Assembly: GCA_964344625.1 (NCBI GenBank)
Contig: CAYFNZ010000001.1
Coordinates: 23,464-87,463 of the forward strand
DNA: 64,000 nucleotides
From: JAAYEL01 sp964344625
Lineage (GTDB): Bacteria; Bacillota; Clostridia; Tissierellales; Peptoniphilaceae
Direction of reading: 5' to 3'
The notes beneath the pieces are model-generated. The model saw only the letters and a list, made by a program, of their open reading frames with translations. It was not told where the DNA came from and searched no databases. Below, piece by piece: positions 9,951 to 19,210 of the stretch (the first letter of the stretch is position 1; every line of letters begins with the position of its first letter). The position numbers were made by a program, and so were the translations under genes.

Positions 9951-10003
9951 TGCCTTTCGAGATGAGCCTGGTTTAACCACCTGCTCCTCGAAAGGCATAT
10001 TTT
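9951..10003. terminator. Bidirectional terminator between nitroreductase and M16C peptidase
   Basis: TGCCTTTCGAG (9951-9961) pairs with CTCGAAAGGCA (9987-9997), followed by ATTTTTT on the plus strand and preceded by A-rich sequence that serves the convergent gene. Confidence 0.85.
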
Positions 10004-12886
10004 TTATTGAAGCCTTATGATATTATCAAATTCAAAGCCTTCTTCTTTTAATTTGTTTTCGCTTGTTAGGACTGCTAGGCTTGAGTCTTTTATAGCACTT
10101 TCAAGAAGGTATCTTAGTTCTTTAAAATCCTTCTCACTTATATTTATAGCTTCATTTACATAGTTTTCATAATCCTTGTAGTCTTTTCCTGCTAGGTAGA
10201 GTTCAAGGTCTCTTCTTCCCTTGCCTTTTTCTGTAAGAGCAGGGTCAAATCTTCCCACCGCCCCTATAATAAATGGCTTAAGGTCTTCTTCAGAAAGCTT
10301 TATGCCATCCATGAATTCTGGAATAGCCTTATAGGTATTGATAGTTTTTACAAGGTTTGGATCCCTATAGGAATAGGTAGAGAAGGCATCCCTGGTATTT
10401 ATCGACATGCCGGCCCCATAGGCTCCAGACACAGCCCTTATTTGGGTGTAAAGGTAGGTGCTGGATAAGATGTTTGAAACTACTGTTGCAGACCCCTTGT
10501 AGTCATAGCCAAGTTTTTCAAGATCATTTCCATAAGAAACATAGGATACATCGGTTGATGCTATAAAGGCTTCCTTGATGGTCTTAGGTTCGAAGTCGTA
10601 CTCTATTCTTTCATATTCTTTGGAATTCAGACTTGAAACAAAGCTATCAAGGGCATTTTCCATGTCATCCTTCTTACTAAAGTCAGAAGTAATATTAATT
10701 ATTAGCCTATTTTTGTTAAAGGCTTTCTTGTAGACTTCTTCAAGCTTGTCTATCAATCTATCCAGGTCTTGGTCCTTGAAATTTTTATAGAATAGGTAGT
10801 AGTCGATACCATTTACCAGCTCCATATAGTTATTGGTAATAAACTTTGAAGCAAGGGCCCTATTCATCATTAGGACATGGCCATAATCCAAGAGATTCAT
10901 TTCATATCTTGACTTGACCATGCTAATAAGCTCTTTAATCCTCTTTTTATTGTCAAACTTTGTGTTTAGTAGGATTTCCAAGAGGATTTCTAAGGCCGGG
11001 CCAGCATTATCGGAAAATGCCCTCGTAGATATGGTCAAGGTCCTATTCATTTGTTTTTTATCATCTACAAAGTGGTTGCCTAGGACAAAGGAGATTCCTG
11101 CAGTTTCAAGGTAGGTTTTTGTAAATAGGTCCTTGTAGTTATAGTTTTTAGTATCTAAAAGGCCTAAGAAGTCCGCTAGGACAGATAGGTAGACTATATC
11201 TTCTTTTCCTATGTGGTTTACGTCAAATACAAAGTTAAAATAGTCAATGCCAGCTGTTGCCAGGTCGTGTTTTAGAACTGTGTAGCCAGGTTTTTCTTCT
11301 ACTTTTCTATCTATTGGCTCAAACTTAGTATTGATATCAGAAAGCTCTAAAACTGGGATAGTCTTTTTATCTTCGGGACTATCTTCCTTTTCTTGGAAGG
11401 CCTTCATGGTCTCTCTTTGCCTTATTAAGGCTTCTTTTTCTTCCTTGGAAAGCCTGTCCAGGTAAGAAGCAAGTTTTTCTTGGACTTCTTTATCCTTTTT
11501 CTCATTTAGCCCTAGCTCAGGCTTATGAACTACTACTAGCTTATGAGGATTGTCTATAAAATGCTCCTTGATATAGGCTTCAAAGATTCCATTTGTAAGG
11601 TTATCCTTGATATATTCAAGGCTTTCTTGGACATCAAGTCCATCGATAGGACTTAAGTCATAAAGCCAGGTATCAAAGGCCCTGTCAAGATATTCTATGC
11701 CCTTGGTAGGGTTGTCGCTTTTTTCCTTAAGGGAAAAGACAAGGACGTTAAGCATAGACCTTATTAAATCGTGGTCGATTCCGTCATTTACCAGGTCTAA
11801 AAGGACTTTTTCAACTGTATCTTCAAAAAGTTGAGTATCTTCTAGTCTGATGTTTTTTCCAATAATTGACCAAGTGATTTCCTTAGTAGCTGAAGAGGCG
11901 TTAAGGATGTCATCAACTAAATCAAGCTTGTTAATAGCCTCTTTTAATGGAGAGGACTCACTATTAATCAAGACTTGGCTGATTAGCCTATTCATCAACC
12001 TATCATAGGCCTTGTCGGAAGGTCCGGTTAAAATGCTATAGGAAATCATGTTGGACTTGTCATCAATTTCCTTGTCGGTTGAGAAATAGTCTACTTCGTG
12101 TTTCTTAGCAGGGAAGGGTTTTTGCCTTTCTAAATCGGAATTGATTTCTAGGTAGTCGTAATTTGAAAGATATTCCCTGTCTAGATAGTCTAAGTATTTT
12201 TCAAAATCAAGGTCCCCATATAGGAAGATATAGGAATTTGATGGATGGTAGTGGTTTTTATAGTAGGCTAGAAAGTCTTCATAGCTTAGGTTGGGTATTT
12301 CATAAGGGTCTCCACCGGAATTGTGGGCATAGATTGTATCAGGCAAAAGATGCTTGTATATTTGGCTATATACCTGGTCTTCAGCTGAGGACATAGCCCC
12401 TTTCATCTCGTTATAAACCACACCCTTATAGGTTAATTTGTCATCTTCAAGGTGGTATCTCCAGCCTTCTTGTAAGAAGATTTCTTTTTTCTCCAAGACC
12501 CTAGGATTGAAAACTGCATCTAGGTAAAGGTCCATAAGGTTTTCAAAGTCTTTTAGGTTTCTGGAAGCTACTGGATACAAGGTCTTGTCTGAAAAAGTCA
12601 TGGCATTTAGGAAAGTTTGTAGGGAACTTTTTACCATATCCATAAAGGGTTCCTTGGTCCTATACTTCTTCGACCCATTTAGGACTGAGTGCTCCAATAT
12701 ATGGCAGACCCCAGTTGAATCTTTAGGCGGGGTCCTAAAGCCTATAGAAAAAAGCCTGTTGTCGTCTGAATTTTTCATCACCAAGACCCTGGCCTTGGTC
12801 TTTTCATGTTCAAAGACATAGGCATGGGCCTGTTCTTCATTTAAATATTTATCTTCAATTAAAATATATTTATCAATTTTCTTCAT
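10004..12886 (-). CDS. M16C-family zinc metallopeptidase (presequence protease/insulinase type)
   Basis: A large, probably cytoplasmic peptidase that degrades peptides inside a closed chamber, of the PreP/CYM1 branch. The inverted zinc motif HILEH is at residues 62-66 and the downstream glutamate lies in YNEMKGAMSS (~157-166). The second half contains the M16C-associated region, with a Lys/Glu-rich hinge (~480-520) between the two halves, and a C-terminal inactive domain including VSGAYGAGMSINTRDAFSTY. 960 residues, typical of the family. No signal peptide. It is a single gene facing the nitroreductase, with AAGGAGG ahead of its start. Substrate peptides unknown. Confidence 0.9.
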   Translation of the reverse strand: MKKIDKYILIEDKYLNEEQAHAYVFEHEKTKARVLVMKNSDDNRLFSIGFRTPPKDSTGVCHILEHSVLNGSKKYRTKEPFMDMVKSSLQTFLNAMTFSDKTLYPVASRNLKDFENLMDLYLDAVFNPRVLEKKEIFLQEGWRYHLEDDKLTYKGVVYNEMKGAMSSAEDQVYSQIYKHLLPDTIYAHNSGGDPYEIPNLSYEDFLAYYKNHYHPSNSYIFLYGDLDFEKYLDYLDREYLSNYDYLEINSDLERQKPFPAKKHEVDYFSTDKEIDDKSNMISYSILTGPSDKAYDRLMNRLISQVLINSESSPLKEAINKLDLVDDILNASSATKEITWSIIGKNIRLEDTQLFEDTVEKVLLDLVNDGIDHDLIRSMLNVLVFSLKEKSDNPTKGIEYLDRAFDTWLYDLSPIDGLDVQESLEYIKDNLTNGIFEAYIKEHFIDNPHKLVVVHKPELGLNEKKDKEVQEKLASYLDRLSKEEKEALIRQRETMKAFQEKEDSPEDKKTIPVLELSDINTKFEPIDRKVEEKPGYTVLKHDLATAGIDYFNFVFDVNHIGKEDIVYLSVLADFLGLLDTKNYNYKDLFTKTYLETAGISFVLGNHFVDDKKQMNRTLTISTRAFSDNAGPALEILLEILLNTKFDNKKRIKELISMVKSRYEMNLLDYGHVLMMNRALASKFITNNYMELVNGIDYYLFYKNFKDQDLDRLIDKLEEVYKKAFNKNRLIINITSDFSKKDDMENALDSFVSSLNSKEYERIEYDFEPKTIKEAFIASTDVSYVSYGNDLEKLGYDYKGSATVVSNILSSTYLYTQIRAVSGAYGAGMSINTRDAFSTYSYRDPNLVKTINTYKAIPEFMDGIKLSEEDLKPFIIGAVGRFDPALTEKGKGRRDLELYLAGKDYKDYENYVNEAINISEKDFKELRYLLESAIKDSSLAVLTSENKLKEEGFEFDNIIRLQ

Positions 12887-13006
12887 ATTTCCTCCTTTTT
12901 TAGGTTCGTTGAAACCATTATAACATTAATTTTTACTAAAATTTAATAATTTAGACAGTTTAATTTCTGATATAATGTATACAATAATATATGATAGGAG
13001 ATGCCT

Positions 13007-13834
13007 ATGAAAGATTTGGAAAAAAAGATAAGGACTTTAAACTTAAGTGATGAATCAAGTCATATGATTGAAGAATACGGCCTTATCCCTCTAGTAGAAG
13101 TACCTGAGGTTCATGGCGACAGGATTAATATAGACGAAAATTCTGATAAGCTTCATAAGGATAAAAAGTTTGTTCCAGAAACAGAGCATACCCTTAGGAG
13201 CAGGATGGTTCTTGTTCCAGAGGCTATATATAAGTGCAGTGGAATAAAGATCTTAGGAAAGAGAATAAAATCCCTATTATTTACTACAGATGTCTCAATA
13301 ATCTGTAATTCCAATGCTAATGCCGTTATGGCTGTATACCCATTCACACCTCAACTATCAATTACGAAGGCTATCTTGGACTGTTCTTCAGTCCCGGTTT
13401 TTGTGGGAGTTGGGGGAGGCCAAACTACTGGAATTAGGTCTCAAGCGATAGCCCTTCAAGCGGAATTGATGGGGGCCCATGGGGTAGTTGTAAATGCTCC
13501 CATGGCTAGTGATATGGTGGAAAAGCTGGCTAGCACTTTGGATATACCTGTCGTAGTGACTGTAGGATCAGAAGATGATGACTACTTGGGAAAAATAAAG
13601 GCCGGAGCTCAAATACTAAATGTTTCAGGAGGACCAAAGACAGCAGAAATCGTAAGGACTATAAGGTCGAAAATTGGATACGAATTTCCGATTATAGCCA
13701 CAGGCGGACCAAATGAAAAGAGTATCTTGGAAACTATAGAGGCTGGAGCCAATGCTATAACCTATACTCCACCTTCAAGTGCAGAAATTTTTGCAGATAT
13801 TATGGTCGATTATAGAAAAGATAAAAAAGATTGA
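13007..13834 (+). CDS. TIM-barrel protein of unknown function
   Basis: I do not recognise a defined function. The ~275 residues read as alternating strands and helices of a TIM barrel: VPVFVGVGGGQTTGIRSQ (~residues 127-144), VVVNAPMASDMVEKL, IPVVVTVGSEDDDYLGKI, GAQILNVSGGPKTAEIV, FPIIATGGPNEKSILETI and GANAITYTPPSSAEIF. The late glycine motifs resemble a standard phosphate-binding site. The first ~90 residues carry a conserved-looking VHGDRINIDEN stretch. Homologues in related genomes are, as I recall, often labelled only hydrolase. I use the ATG at 13007 because TAGGAG is 6 bases upstream; the ATG at 13001 directly abuts it. Nearest neighbours are a divergent peptidase and the rpsF operon. 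Confidence 0.55.
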   Translation: MKDLEKKIRTLNLSDESSHMIEEYGLIPLVEVPEVHGDRINIDENSDKLHKDKKFVPETEHTLRSRMVLVPEAIYKCSGIKILGKRIKSLLFTTDVSIICNSNANAVMAVYPFTPQLSITKAILDCSSVPVFVGVGGGQTTGIRSQAIALQAELMGAHGVVVNAPMASDMVEKLASTLDIPVVVTVGSEDDDYLGKIKAGAQILNVSGGPKTAEIVRTIRSKIGYEFPIIATGGPNEKSILETIEAGANAITYTPPSSAEIFADIMVDYRKDKKD

Positions 13835-13859
13835 TTTTTAGACCATAAGCTGGTATACT
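13831..13859 (+). promoter_or_regulatory. Predicted promoter of the rpsF-ssb-rpsR operon
   Basis: TTGATT (13831-13836) and TATACT (13854-13859) with an optimal 17-base spacer. The -35 overlaps the stop codon of the preceding gene. The ~50-nt leader contains a small hairpin (ACTCTG with CAGGGT around 13876-13896) before the ribosome site GGGAGGTG; I could not match it to the known S6:S18 autoregulatory leader. Confidence 0.7.
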
Positions 13860-13918
13860 AATTCAGTAATTCTCTACTCTGTTAAAAAGCAGGGTTATAT
13901 CCAAAGGGAGGTGAAAGT

Positions 13919-14203
13919 ATGAACAATTACGAAATGGTTGTAGTTTTCAAGCCTAATTTAGAAGAAGAAACTAGGAAACAAGCTCTTGAAAGACTATATG
14001 ACGCAATCAATTCTAACGGTAAGGTTGGAGAAGTTGATGATTGGGGACAAAGAAAGTTAGCCTATGAAATCAACTACATCAAAGAAGGTCATTACTATAT
14101 AGTAAACTTCGAATCAGATCCATCAATCGTTAAAGAAGTTGAAAGAAGGTCACAAATCCAAGATTCAATCATTAGATACATGGTAATAAGGAAAGAGTCC
14201 TAA
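13919..14203 (+). CDS. rpsF: 30S ribosomal protein S6
   Basis: Structural protein of the 30S platform that binds 16S rRNA together with S18, whose gene lies two genes downstream. The start [20 protein letters not shown] and [19 protein letters not shown] (residues ~41-59) are typical S6. 94 residues, normal length. First gene of the conserved rpsF-ssb-rpsR operon; very good ribosome site GGGAGGTGA. Confidence 0.97.
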   Translation: MNNYEMVVVFKPNLEEETRKQALERLYDAINSNGKVGEVDDWGQRKLAYEINYIKEGHYYIVNFESDPSIVKEVERRSQIQDSIIRYMVIRKES

Positions 14204-14219
14204 TTTAAGGAGGATTTTT

Positions 14220-14729
14220 ATGAACAATGTTATTTTGATGGGAAGATTGACTAGAGATCCAGAATTACGTTACTTACAAGGTGGTTCTGGTGGTGCGGTA
14301 ACTAGGTTTACTATAGCGGTAGACAAGGGGTTATCAAGAGAAAAAAGACAAGAGATGGAATCTAGGAATCAAGCTACAGCTGATTTCATAAATATTGTCG
14401 TTTGGGGTAAGTTAGCAGAAAATTGTGCTAAGTTTACACAAAAAGGAAAGAGAGTTCTTGTAACTGGTAGGATCCAAACAGGATTTTACGATGACAAGGA
14501 CGGTAAAAGAGTTTATACCACAGACGTTGTAGCCAATGGTGTTGAGTTCATAGATTGGAAGGATGGTAATTCATCATTCTCACAAGGACCTTCAAACTAT
14601 GCTAATTCGCAAAATCTTTCTTCATCAGATAATCAAGCAGGCTTTAACAGCCAAAACGATTTTAATGATGAGTTTGAATTCGGTGCAGATTTCGATCCTA
14701 CAAATGACGATGGAAGGATTCCTTTTTAA
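14220..14729 (+). CDS. ssb: Single-stranded DNA-binding protein
   Basis: Coats single-stranded DNA in replication, repair and recombination. The OB fold occupies residues 1-~112 (NNVILMGRLTRDPELRYLQ, FINIVVWGKLAENCAKF, GKRVLVTGRIQTGFYDDKDG). It is followed by a disordered Asn/Ser/Gln linker and an acidic tail ending DDGRIPF, the partner-binding tip equivalent to DDDIPF. 169 residues. The operon placement between rpsF and rpsR marks it as the essential housekeeping SSB. Confidence 0.97.
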   Translation: MNNVILMGRLTRDPELRYLQGGSGGAVTRFTIAVDKGLSREKRQEMESRNQATADFINIVVWGKLAENCAKFTQKGKRVLVTGRIQTGFYDDKDGKRVYTTDVVANGVEFIDWKDGNSSFSQGPSNYANSQNLSSSDNQAGFNSQNDFNDEFEFGADFDPTNDDGRIPF

Positions 14730-14747
14730 GCTAAATAAGGAGGAAAA

Positions 14748-14975
14748 ATGCAAGCAAGAAGATTTAGACCAAGAAAAAAGGTTTGTGCTTTTTGTAAAGA
14801 CAAAAATAGAAAAATCGACTATAAAGACGTTGAATCTATGAAGTCTTTTATTAACGAAAGAGGTAAAATACTTCCAAGAAGAGCTACAGGTACATGTGCA
14901 GCTCACCAAAGACAAGTAACTCTTAACGTTAAAAGAGCAAGACAAGTAGCATTATTACCATATCAAGTAGACTAG
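14748..14975 (+). CDS. rpsR: 30S ribosomal protein S18
   Basis: Small subunit protein that pairs with S6 on 16S rRNA. The 75 residues include [31 protein letters not shown] and [14 protein letters not shown], all standard. CAFC together with the downstream Cys and His marks a zinc-binding (C+) S18. Ribosome site AAGGAGG. The sequence is interrupted by a gap 36 bases after the stop, so the operon terminator is not visible. Confidence 0.97.
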   Translation: MQARRFRPRKKVCAFCKDKNRKIDYKDVESMKSFINERGKILPRRATGTCAAHQRQVTLNVKRARQVALLPYQVD

Positions 14976-15011
14976 TAATAATACATCAATCAAATATCTA
15001 GGAAAGTTTAG

Positions 15012-15111
15012 NNNNNNNNNNNNNNNNNNNNNNNNNNNNNNNNNNNNNNNNNNNNNNNNNNNNNNNNNNNNNNNNNNNNNNNNNNNNNNNNNNNNNNNNN
15101 NNNNNNNNNNN
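15012..15111. other. Assembly gap (100 N) downstream of rpsR
   Basis: Exactly 100 undetermined bases. Flanking sequences share no overlap, unlike the gaps at 42564 and 45487, so real sequence of unknown length may be missing here. Confidence 0.95.
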
Positions 15112-15143
15112 GTATAAATATAAGCTTATTTTACATATTGAAA

Positions 15144-15172
15144 TTGACAAATATATGTTCATAAGCTAATAT
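15144..15172 (+). promoter_or_regulatory. Strong predicted promoter of the two-repeat exported protein gene
   Basis: Consensus TTGACA (15144-15149), 17-base spacer, TAATAT (15167-15172), about 25 bases ahead of the ribosome site GGAGGG. Suggests high constitutive expression. Confidence 0.8.
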
Positions 15173-15203
15173 AAATGTATAACAATAACGGAGGGTAGAA
15201 AGT

Positions 15204-16298
15204 ATGAAAAATTTAAAGAAACTTATATACTTGTTATTAGTGTTGGCTTTAGTTCTTTCTTTAGCTGCATTTGGAGATTTTGGTAAAAAAGAAGACGACA
15301 AAGAAGCTCCTATGACTGAAGAAAATACTGACAAGAAGCCTGAAGATAACAAGGAAGAAGGCAAAGAAGCTATGGAAGGCGCAATCGCTAAGATTGGTCT
15401 AGGTTCAGTAACATCTTTAGAAAAGTCAAAAGAATTAAAAGATGACAAGGGAACAGCTCAAGCTGATACAACTGTAGTAGCAGTAGCTGTTGATGCTGAA
15501 GGCAAAATCGTTGATGTTAAAATCGACGTAGCTCAAAGCAAGGCTCCGGTAAAAGATGACGGAACTCTAGGATTTGAAACTACTGACGTATTAAAGACTA
15601 AGAGAGAACTTGGTGATGAATACGGCATGAGAAAAGCTTCTGGCATTCAAAAAGAATGGTTTGAACAAGCTGATGCACTTCAAGAAGCTTGGAAGGGTAT
15701 GACAATCGAAGAAGCTCTTAACATGAAGAAAGATGCTGAAAAAGATACTTTAACTGATTTAGCTTCATCTGTAACTGTTAAGGTTTCAGTTTACCAAAAC
15801 GCTCTTAAAGCAGCTTCTGAAAACTTAATCGATGCTAAGGGTGCTGAAAAACTAGGTCTTGGTGTTTACACTGTATTTGGTCACGCAACAGCTCCAGCAA
15901 AAGATGACAAGGGTGCAAAGGTTCAATTCGAAACTAACATGACAGCTATCGCTACTGATAAAGACGGCAAGGTAGTTGCATCACTTTACGACATAGCTCA
16001 AAACTCTGTAGGATTTGAAAAAGATGGTAAATTAGCTGCTGACTTCAAACCAGAAGGAATTACTAAGAAACAATTTGGCGATGAATACGGAATGAAGAAA
16101 GCTTCAAAGATAGGTAAAGAATGGTTCGAACAAGCACAAGCTTGGGAAGAATACCTAGTAGGAAAAACTCTAGATGACGTAAAAGCTATCAAATTAGAAG
16201 ATGGCAAGGCTACAGATGCAGACCTAGTATCATCTGTAACAATCGGTATAAGCGATTTCCAAACAACAGTTACTAGAGCTTTAGAAAATATTAAATAA
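15204..16298 (+). CDS. Exported two-repeat lipoprotein-like protein with degenerate flavinylation-type motifs
   Basis: The N-terminus is a lipoprotein signal (KKLIYLLLVLALVLSLAAF) followed by an acidic Lys/Glu linker, but the expected lipobox Cys at residue ~24 is Phe (codon TTT, one base from TGT). Two homologous repeats follow, residues ~55-215 and ~218-364. Each has a hydrophobic strand region, GDEYGM.KAS.I.KEWFEQA, and a terminal motif DLASSVTVKV or DLVSSVTIGI followed by an amphipathic helix. D-x-x-S-S-V-T resembles the Dxx(S/T)GAT site where ApbE attaches FMN, and apbE lies at 19.7 kb, but the Gly is replaced by Ser in both repeats. I recall similar proteins in Clostridia without a settled function. 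Probable extracytoplasmic redox or binding protein; inference only. Confidence 0.6.
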   Translation: MKNLKKLIYLLLVLALVLSLAAFGDFGKKEDDKEAPMTEENTDKKPEDNKEEGKEAMEGAIAKIGLGSVTSLEKSKELKDDKGTAQADTTVVAVAVDAEGKIVDVKIDVAQSKAPVKDDGTLGFETTDVLKTKRELGDEYGMRKASGIQKEWFEQADALQEAWKGMTIEEALNMKKDAEKDTLTDLASSVTVKVSVYQNALKAASENLIDAKGAEKLGLGVYTVFGHATAPAKDDKGAKVQFETNMTAIATDKDGKVVASLYDIAQNSVGFEKDGKLAADFKPEGITKKQFGDEYGMKKASKIGKEWFEQAQAWEEYLVGKTLDDVKAIKLEDGKATDADLVSSVTIGISDFQTTVTRALENIK

Positions 16299-16316
16299 TT
16301 AAATAATCAATTTAAG

Positions 16317-16345
16317 TAGAGTGCCATTTTTGGCACTCTATTTTT
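16317..16345 (+). terminator. Rho-independent terminator
   Basis: Perfect 10-bp stem TAGAGTGCCA/TGGCACTCTA with a 4-nt T loop and a T5 tail, ending the single-gene unit before dnaX. Confidence 0.92.
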
Positions 16346-16521
16346 GGATTTAAAATAAAGATAATTTATGCTAAAAAAATCTGTCTTAAAATTTATTTCA
16401 TACAAGACCTGAGAAAGATCATCTAATTCAAGATTTTTTGGTGATTTGTAAGACCTGTTAATATGTAAAATTAGCTATACTATGGTAAAATATATTTATC
16501 AGTAAAATTTTGGGGTGAAAA

Positions 16522-18204
16522 ATGAGTCAAGCTTTATATAGAAAGTATAGGCCGAAAACTTTTGATGAAGTCTACGGTCAGACCAATATTGTAAATATAT
16601 TAAAAAATCAAATACAGAATAATAAGATTTCGCATGCTTACTTGTTTTCAGGAACTAGGGGTACTGGCAAGACTTCCTGTGCGAAGATTTTTTCAAGGGC
16701 TGTTAATTGTTTAAATCCTAAGGATGGCAACCCTTGTAATGAGTGTGCAAATTGTAAGGCTATCTTAGATGAGTCAAGTATGGATGTCATTGAAATGGAT
16801 GCGGCATCTAATAGAAGGATAGATGATATAAGGCAATTAAGAGATACGGTAATTTACCCCCCGACTGATTTAAAATATAAGGTATATATAATAGATGAAG
16901 CCCACATGATTACAAATGAAGGTTTTAATGCTCTTTTAAAAATTATGGAAGAGCCTCCAAAGCACCTTATATTTATTTTGGCTACGACAGAGGTAGACAA
17001 GATTCCGGATACCATTTTATCCAGGACACAAAGGTTTGAGTTTAAAAAGATTGAAGATCAGGTTATTGAGGATAGGATAAAAGATATCCTTGATAAAGAG
17101 TCTATAAATATGGATCAAGATGCCATAAATGCGATTTCAAATATTGGCAAGGGGTCCATGAGGGATGCCTTATCCACCCTAGATCAAGTCATTTCTATGA
17201 ATAAGGATGAGTTTAAGCTTGAAGATATAAATGATATCTTGGGCATAGTCGGAACAAATGTTAAATTGGGTATTTATAGGGCTGTGGTAGATGGAGATGT
17301 TGAAAGCTTGATTGGCCTTTTGGACAAGGAGTTAGAAAAGGGCAAGGATTCCCATAACATAATTAAGGAAATGATAGCCTTTATAGAAAGCCTTTTGGAC
17401 TATAAGATAGGCCAACTTAAAAATGATTTAGGCCCTGATGTCCATAAGCTAGTTGACTCTCTATCTTTGGAATATATTATAAATTCTTTAGACATACTAA
17501 TAGAGTATGAGTTAAAGATTAGAAAATCTGACAACAGGAATTTACTCCTTAAAATGTCTATGATTAGGCTGGTTGATAATACACCTAGGGATGTCCTATT
17601 GGCTAGGATTAAGGCCCTAGAAGAGAGAATTTCAAGGCTGGAACAGGGGGATTTGACAAGGCCGATTCAAAAGCCTCAAGGAATTAAAAAGTCAGACTCA
17701 AAGCCGGTTTCCTTAGCTGATGGCAACCCATTTGATAAGTTAAAACAAGAAGTTGACAAAAAGGAAGAAGAGGAAAAGCTCGATAATAAGGATGAGCTAA
17801 AGCTTGCAAAGGAAGCAAAAAGGCAGACAGAAGAGCTAGAGCAAAAAGTACCTGAAAAAGTACCTGAAGAAGATAAGCAAGAGGCTGTCGAAAGAGCGAT
17901 TAGAAAGTATGTATTAAACAAGTTTCCTTCATCTAAAAACCTTTATGACCATGTCCTTTCCTATTCATTTAGGAAAGACCAGCTTATTTATGAAGTTGAT
18001 GAAACGGGCTATCAGTTTTCAAAGGTCATGAAAAACCTATTTATTCAGACCCAGGAAGCATTTTTTAGGCAAACAAAAATCAAGGTCATAATAAAATTTG
18101 AATTGAAGCCTAGTAAGTATGAAAAGGCTGAAAAAGAAGATGATGGCAAACTTGATAAAATAAAAGAATTTTTTGGAAAAGATAATATAGAAATTATTGA
18201 ATAG
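16522..18204 (+). CDS. dnaX: DNA polymerase III subunits gamma and tau
   Basis: Clamp-loader ATPase of the replisome. Walker A GTRGTGKT at residues 44-51; a zinc site formed by Cys 63, 72, 75 and 78; Walker B/DExH VYIIDEAHM (~117-125); the SRTQRFEFKKI sensor 1/SRC-like region (~172-182). The conserved collar follows to ~370, then a charged Lys/Glu linker and a short tau C-terminal domain, 560 residues in all. The 175-base upstream gap has only weak promoter-like AT-rich sequence. It is the first gene of dnaX-ebfC-recR, a classic Bacillota order. No clear programmed frameshift site was identified. Confidence 0.96.
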   Translation: MSQALYRKYRPKTFDEVYGQTNIVNILKNQIQNNKISHAYLFSGTRGTGKTSCAKIFSRAVNCLNPKDGNPCNECANCKAILDESSMDVIEMDAASNRRIDDIRQLRDTVIYPPTDLKYKVYIIDEAHMITNEGFNALLKIMEEPPKHLIFILATTEVDKIPDTILSRTQRFEFKKIEDQVIEDRIKDILDKESINMDQDAINAISNIGKGSMRDALSTLDQVISMNKDEFKLEDINDILGIVGTNVKLGIYRAVVDGDVESLIGLLDKELEKGKDSHNIIKEMIAFIESLLDYKIGQLKNDLGPDVHKLVDSLSLEYIINSLDILIEYELKIRKSDNRNLLLKMSMIRLVDNTPRDVLLARIKALEERISRLEQGDLTRPIQKPQGIKKSDSKPVSLADGNPFDKLKQEVDKKEEEEKLDNKDELKLAKEAKRQTEELEQKVPEKVPEEDKQEAVERAIRKYVLNKFPSSKNLYDHVLSYSFRKDQLIYEVDETGYQFSKVMKNLFIQTQEAFFRQTKIKVIIKFELKPSKYEKAEKEDDGKLDKIKEFFGKDNIEIIE

Positions 18205-18213
18205 GAGGATATT

Positions 18214-18549
18214 ATGGCAAGAAGAGGAAATCCGTTTGCTGGCGGAAATATGAACAATATGATGAAGCAAATGCAACAAATGCAAAAAAAGATTGAGGAA
18301 GCTCAAAGACAAATAGAAGAAACTGAAGTTACAGCTACTGCTGGTGGTGGAGTTGTAGAGGTTAAGGCTAATGGTAAGAAAGAGATAATTTCAATAAAAA
18401 TAGATCCAGAAGCAGTAGATCCAGAAGACGTAGAAATGCTAGAAGATATGGTTATGGCTGGCGTTAACGAAGCTTTGAGGATGGCTGATAAGATCAGTGA
18501 AGAAAAAATGGGTGGAATTACAGGTGGCCTAAACATACCAGGCTTATAA
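18214..18549 (+). CDS. ebfC: YbaB/EbfC-family nucleoid-associated protein
   Basis: Small DNA-binding protein of the YbaB/EbfC family. The N-terminal Met/Gln-rich coiled helix (MNNMMKQMQQMQKKIEEAQR) and the core GGGVVEVKANGKKEIISIKI followed by an acidic DPEDVEMLEDMV and GGLNIPGL end are typical. 111 residues. Lies between dnaX and recR with 9 and 13 base gaps, so is part of that operon; associated by context with replication and recombination. Confidence 0.93.
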   Translation: MARRGNPFAGGNMNNMMKQMQQMQKKIEEAQRQIEETEVTATAGGGVVEVKANGKKEIISIKIDPEAVDPEDVEMLEDMVMAGVNEALRMADKISEEKMGGITGGLNIPGL

Positions 18550-18562
18550 AAAAGGAGGCGGC

Positions 18563-19171
18563 ATGTATTCTTATCCAGAGTCTCTTGAAATGCTCATAGA
18601 GGAGTTAAGAAAACTTCCGTCTATAGGTAGGAAATCTGCCCAAAGAATGGCTCTTCATATCGTGGGCATGAAAGATGATAAAATTGACAATTTAATACAA
18701 GCTTTAGATAAGGTAAAGACAGATATCCATCCTTGTAAGATTTGTGGGAATCTGACAGAGGATGAAATTTGTCCTATATGTATAAGCGATAGAAGGGATA
18801 GGTCAATTCTATGCGTTGTTGAAGATGTTACCAACTTAATCACGATAGAAAAAAGTGAATCTTTTAATGGCTTATACCATGTGCTTTCAGGACTTATAAG
18901 TCCAAGTGGTTCAGTGATGCCCGATGATATAGGGGTTGATAAATTCTTAGACAGGCTTAGGGATGGCAAGATAAAGGAAATCATATTTGCGATTTCACCA
19001 ACTGTAGAAGGGGAAACAACCATGTTATTCTTAAGTGAATTAATAAAGGACTTAGACATAAAGGTTACTAGGATAGCAAGCGGTATACCTGTTGGGGGCA
19101 ATCTTGAATACTATGATGACTTGACCCTTTCAAAGGCTCTTAAAGAGAGAATAGACCTAAGAAGGTTTTGA
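18563..19171 (+). CDS. recR: Recombination mediator protein RecR
   Basis: Acts with RecO and RecF to load RecA at single-strand gaps. LPSIGRKSAQRMALHI (residues ~18-33) is the helix-hairpin-helix, Cys 58, 61, 70 and 73 form the C4 zinc finger, and the Toprim domain begins at CVVEDVTNL (~88) with FAISPTVEGETTMLFL and RIASGIPVGGNLEYYD. 202 residues. Last gene of the dnaX operon, with AAAGGAGGCGG as ribosome site. Confidence 0.96.
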   Translation: MYSYPESLEMLIEELRKLPSIGRKSAQRMALHIVGMKDDKIDNLIQALDKVKTDIHPCKICGNLTEDEICPICISDRRDRSILCVVEDVTNLITIEKSESFNGLYHVLSGLISPSGSVMPDDIGVDKFLDRLRDGKIKEIIFAISPTVEGETTMLFLSELIKDLDIKVTRIASGIPVGGNLEYYDDLTLSKALKERIDLRRF

Positions 19172-19210
19172 TAAATTTCATGAGAACCTTAATTTTTAGT
19201 AGAAGCCTAT

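Noticed and set aside
13860..13918. S6:S18 autoregulatory leader before rpsF
   Set aside because: Only a weak 6-bp hairpin is visible and I could not find the conserved binding motif.
16347..16521. Signal recognition particle RNA upstream of dnaX
   Set aside because: This is a common location for it in Bacillota, but the AT-rich sequence lacks the conserved GC-rich SRP hairpin.
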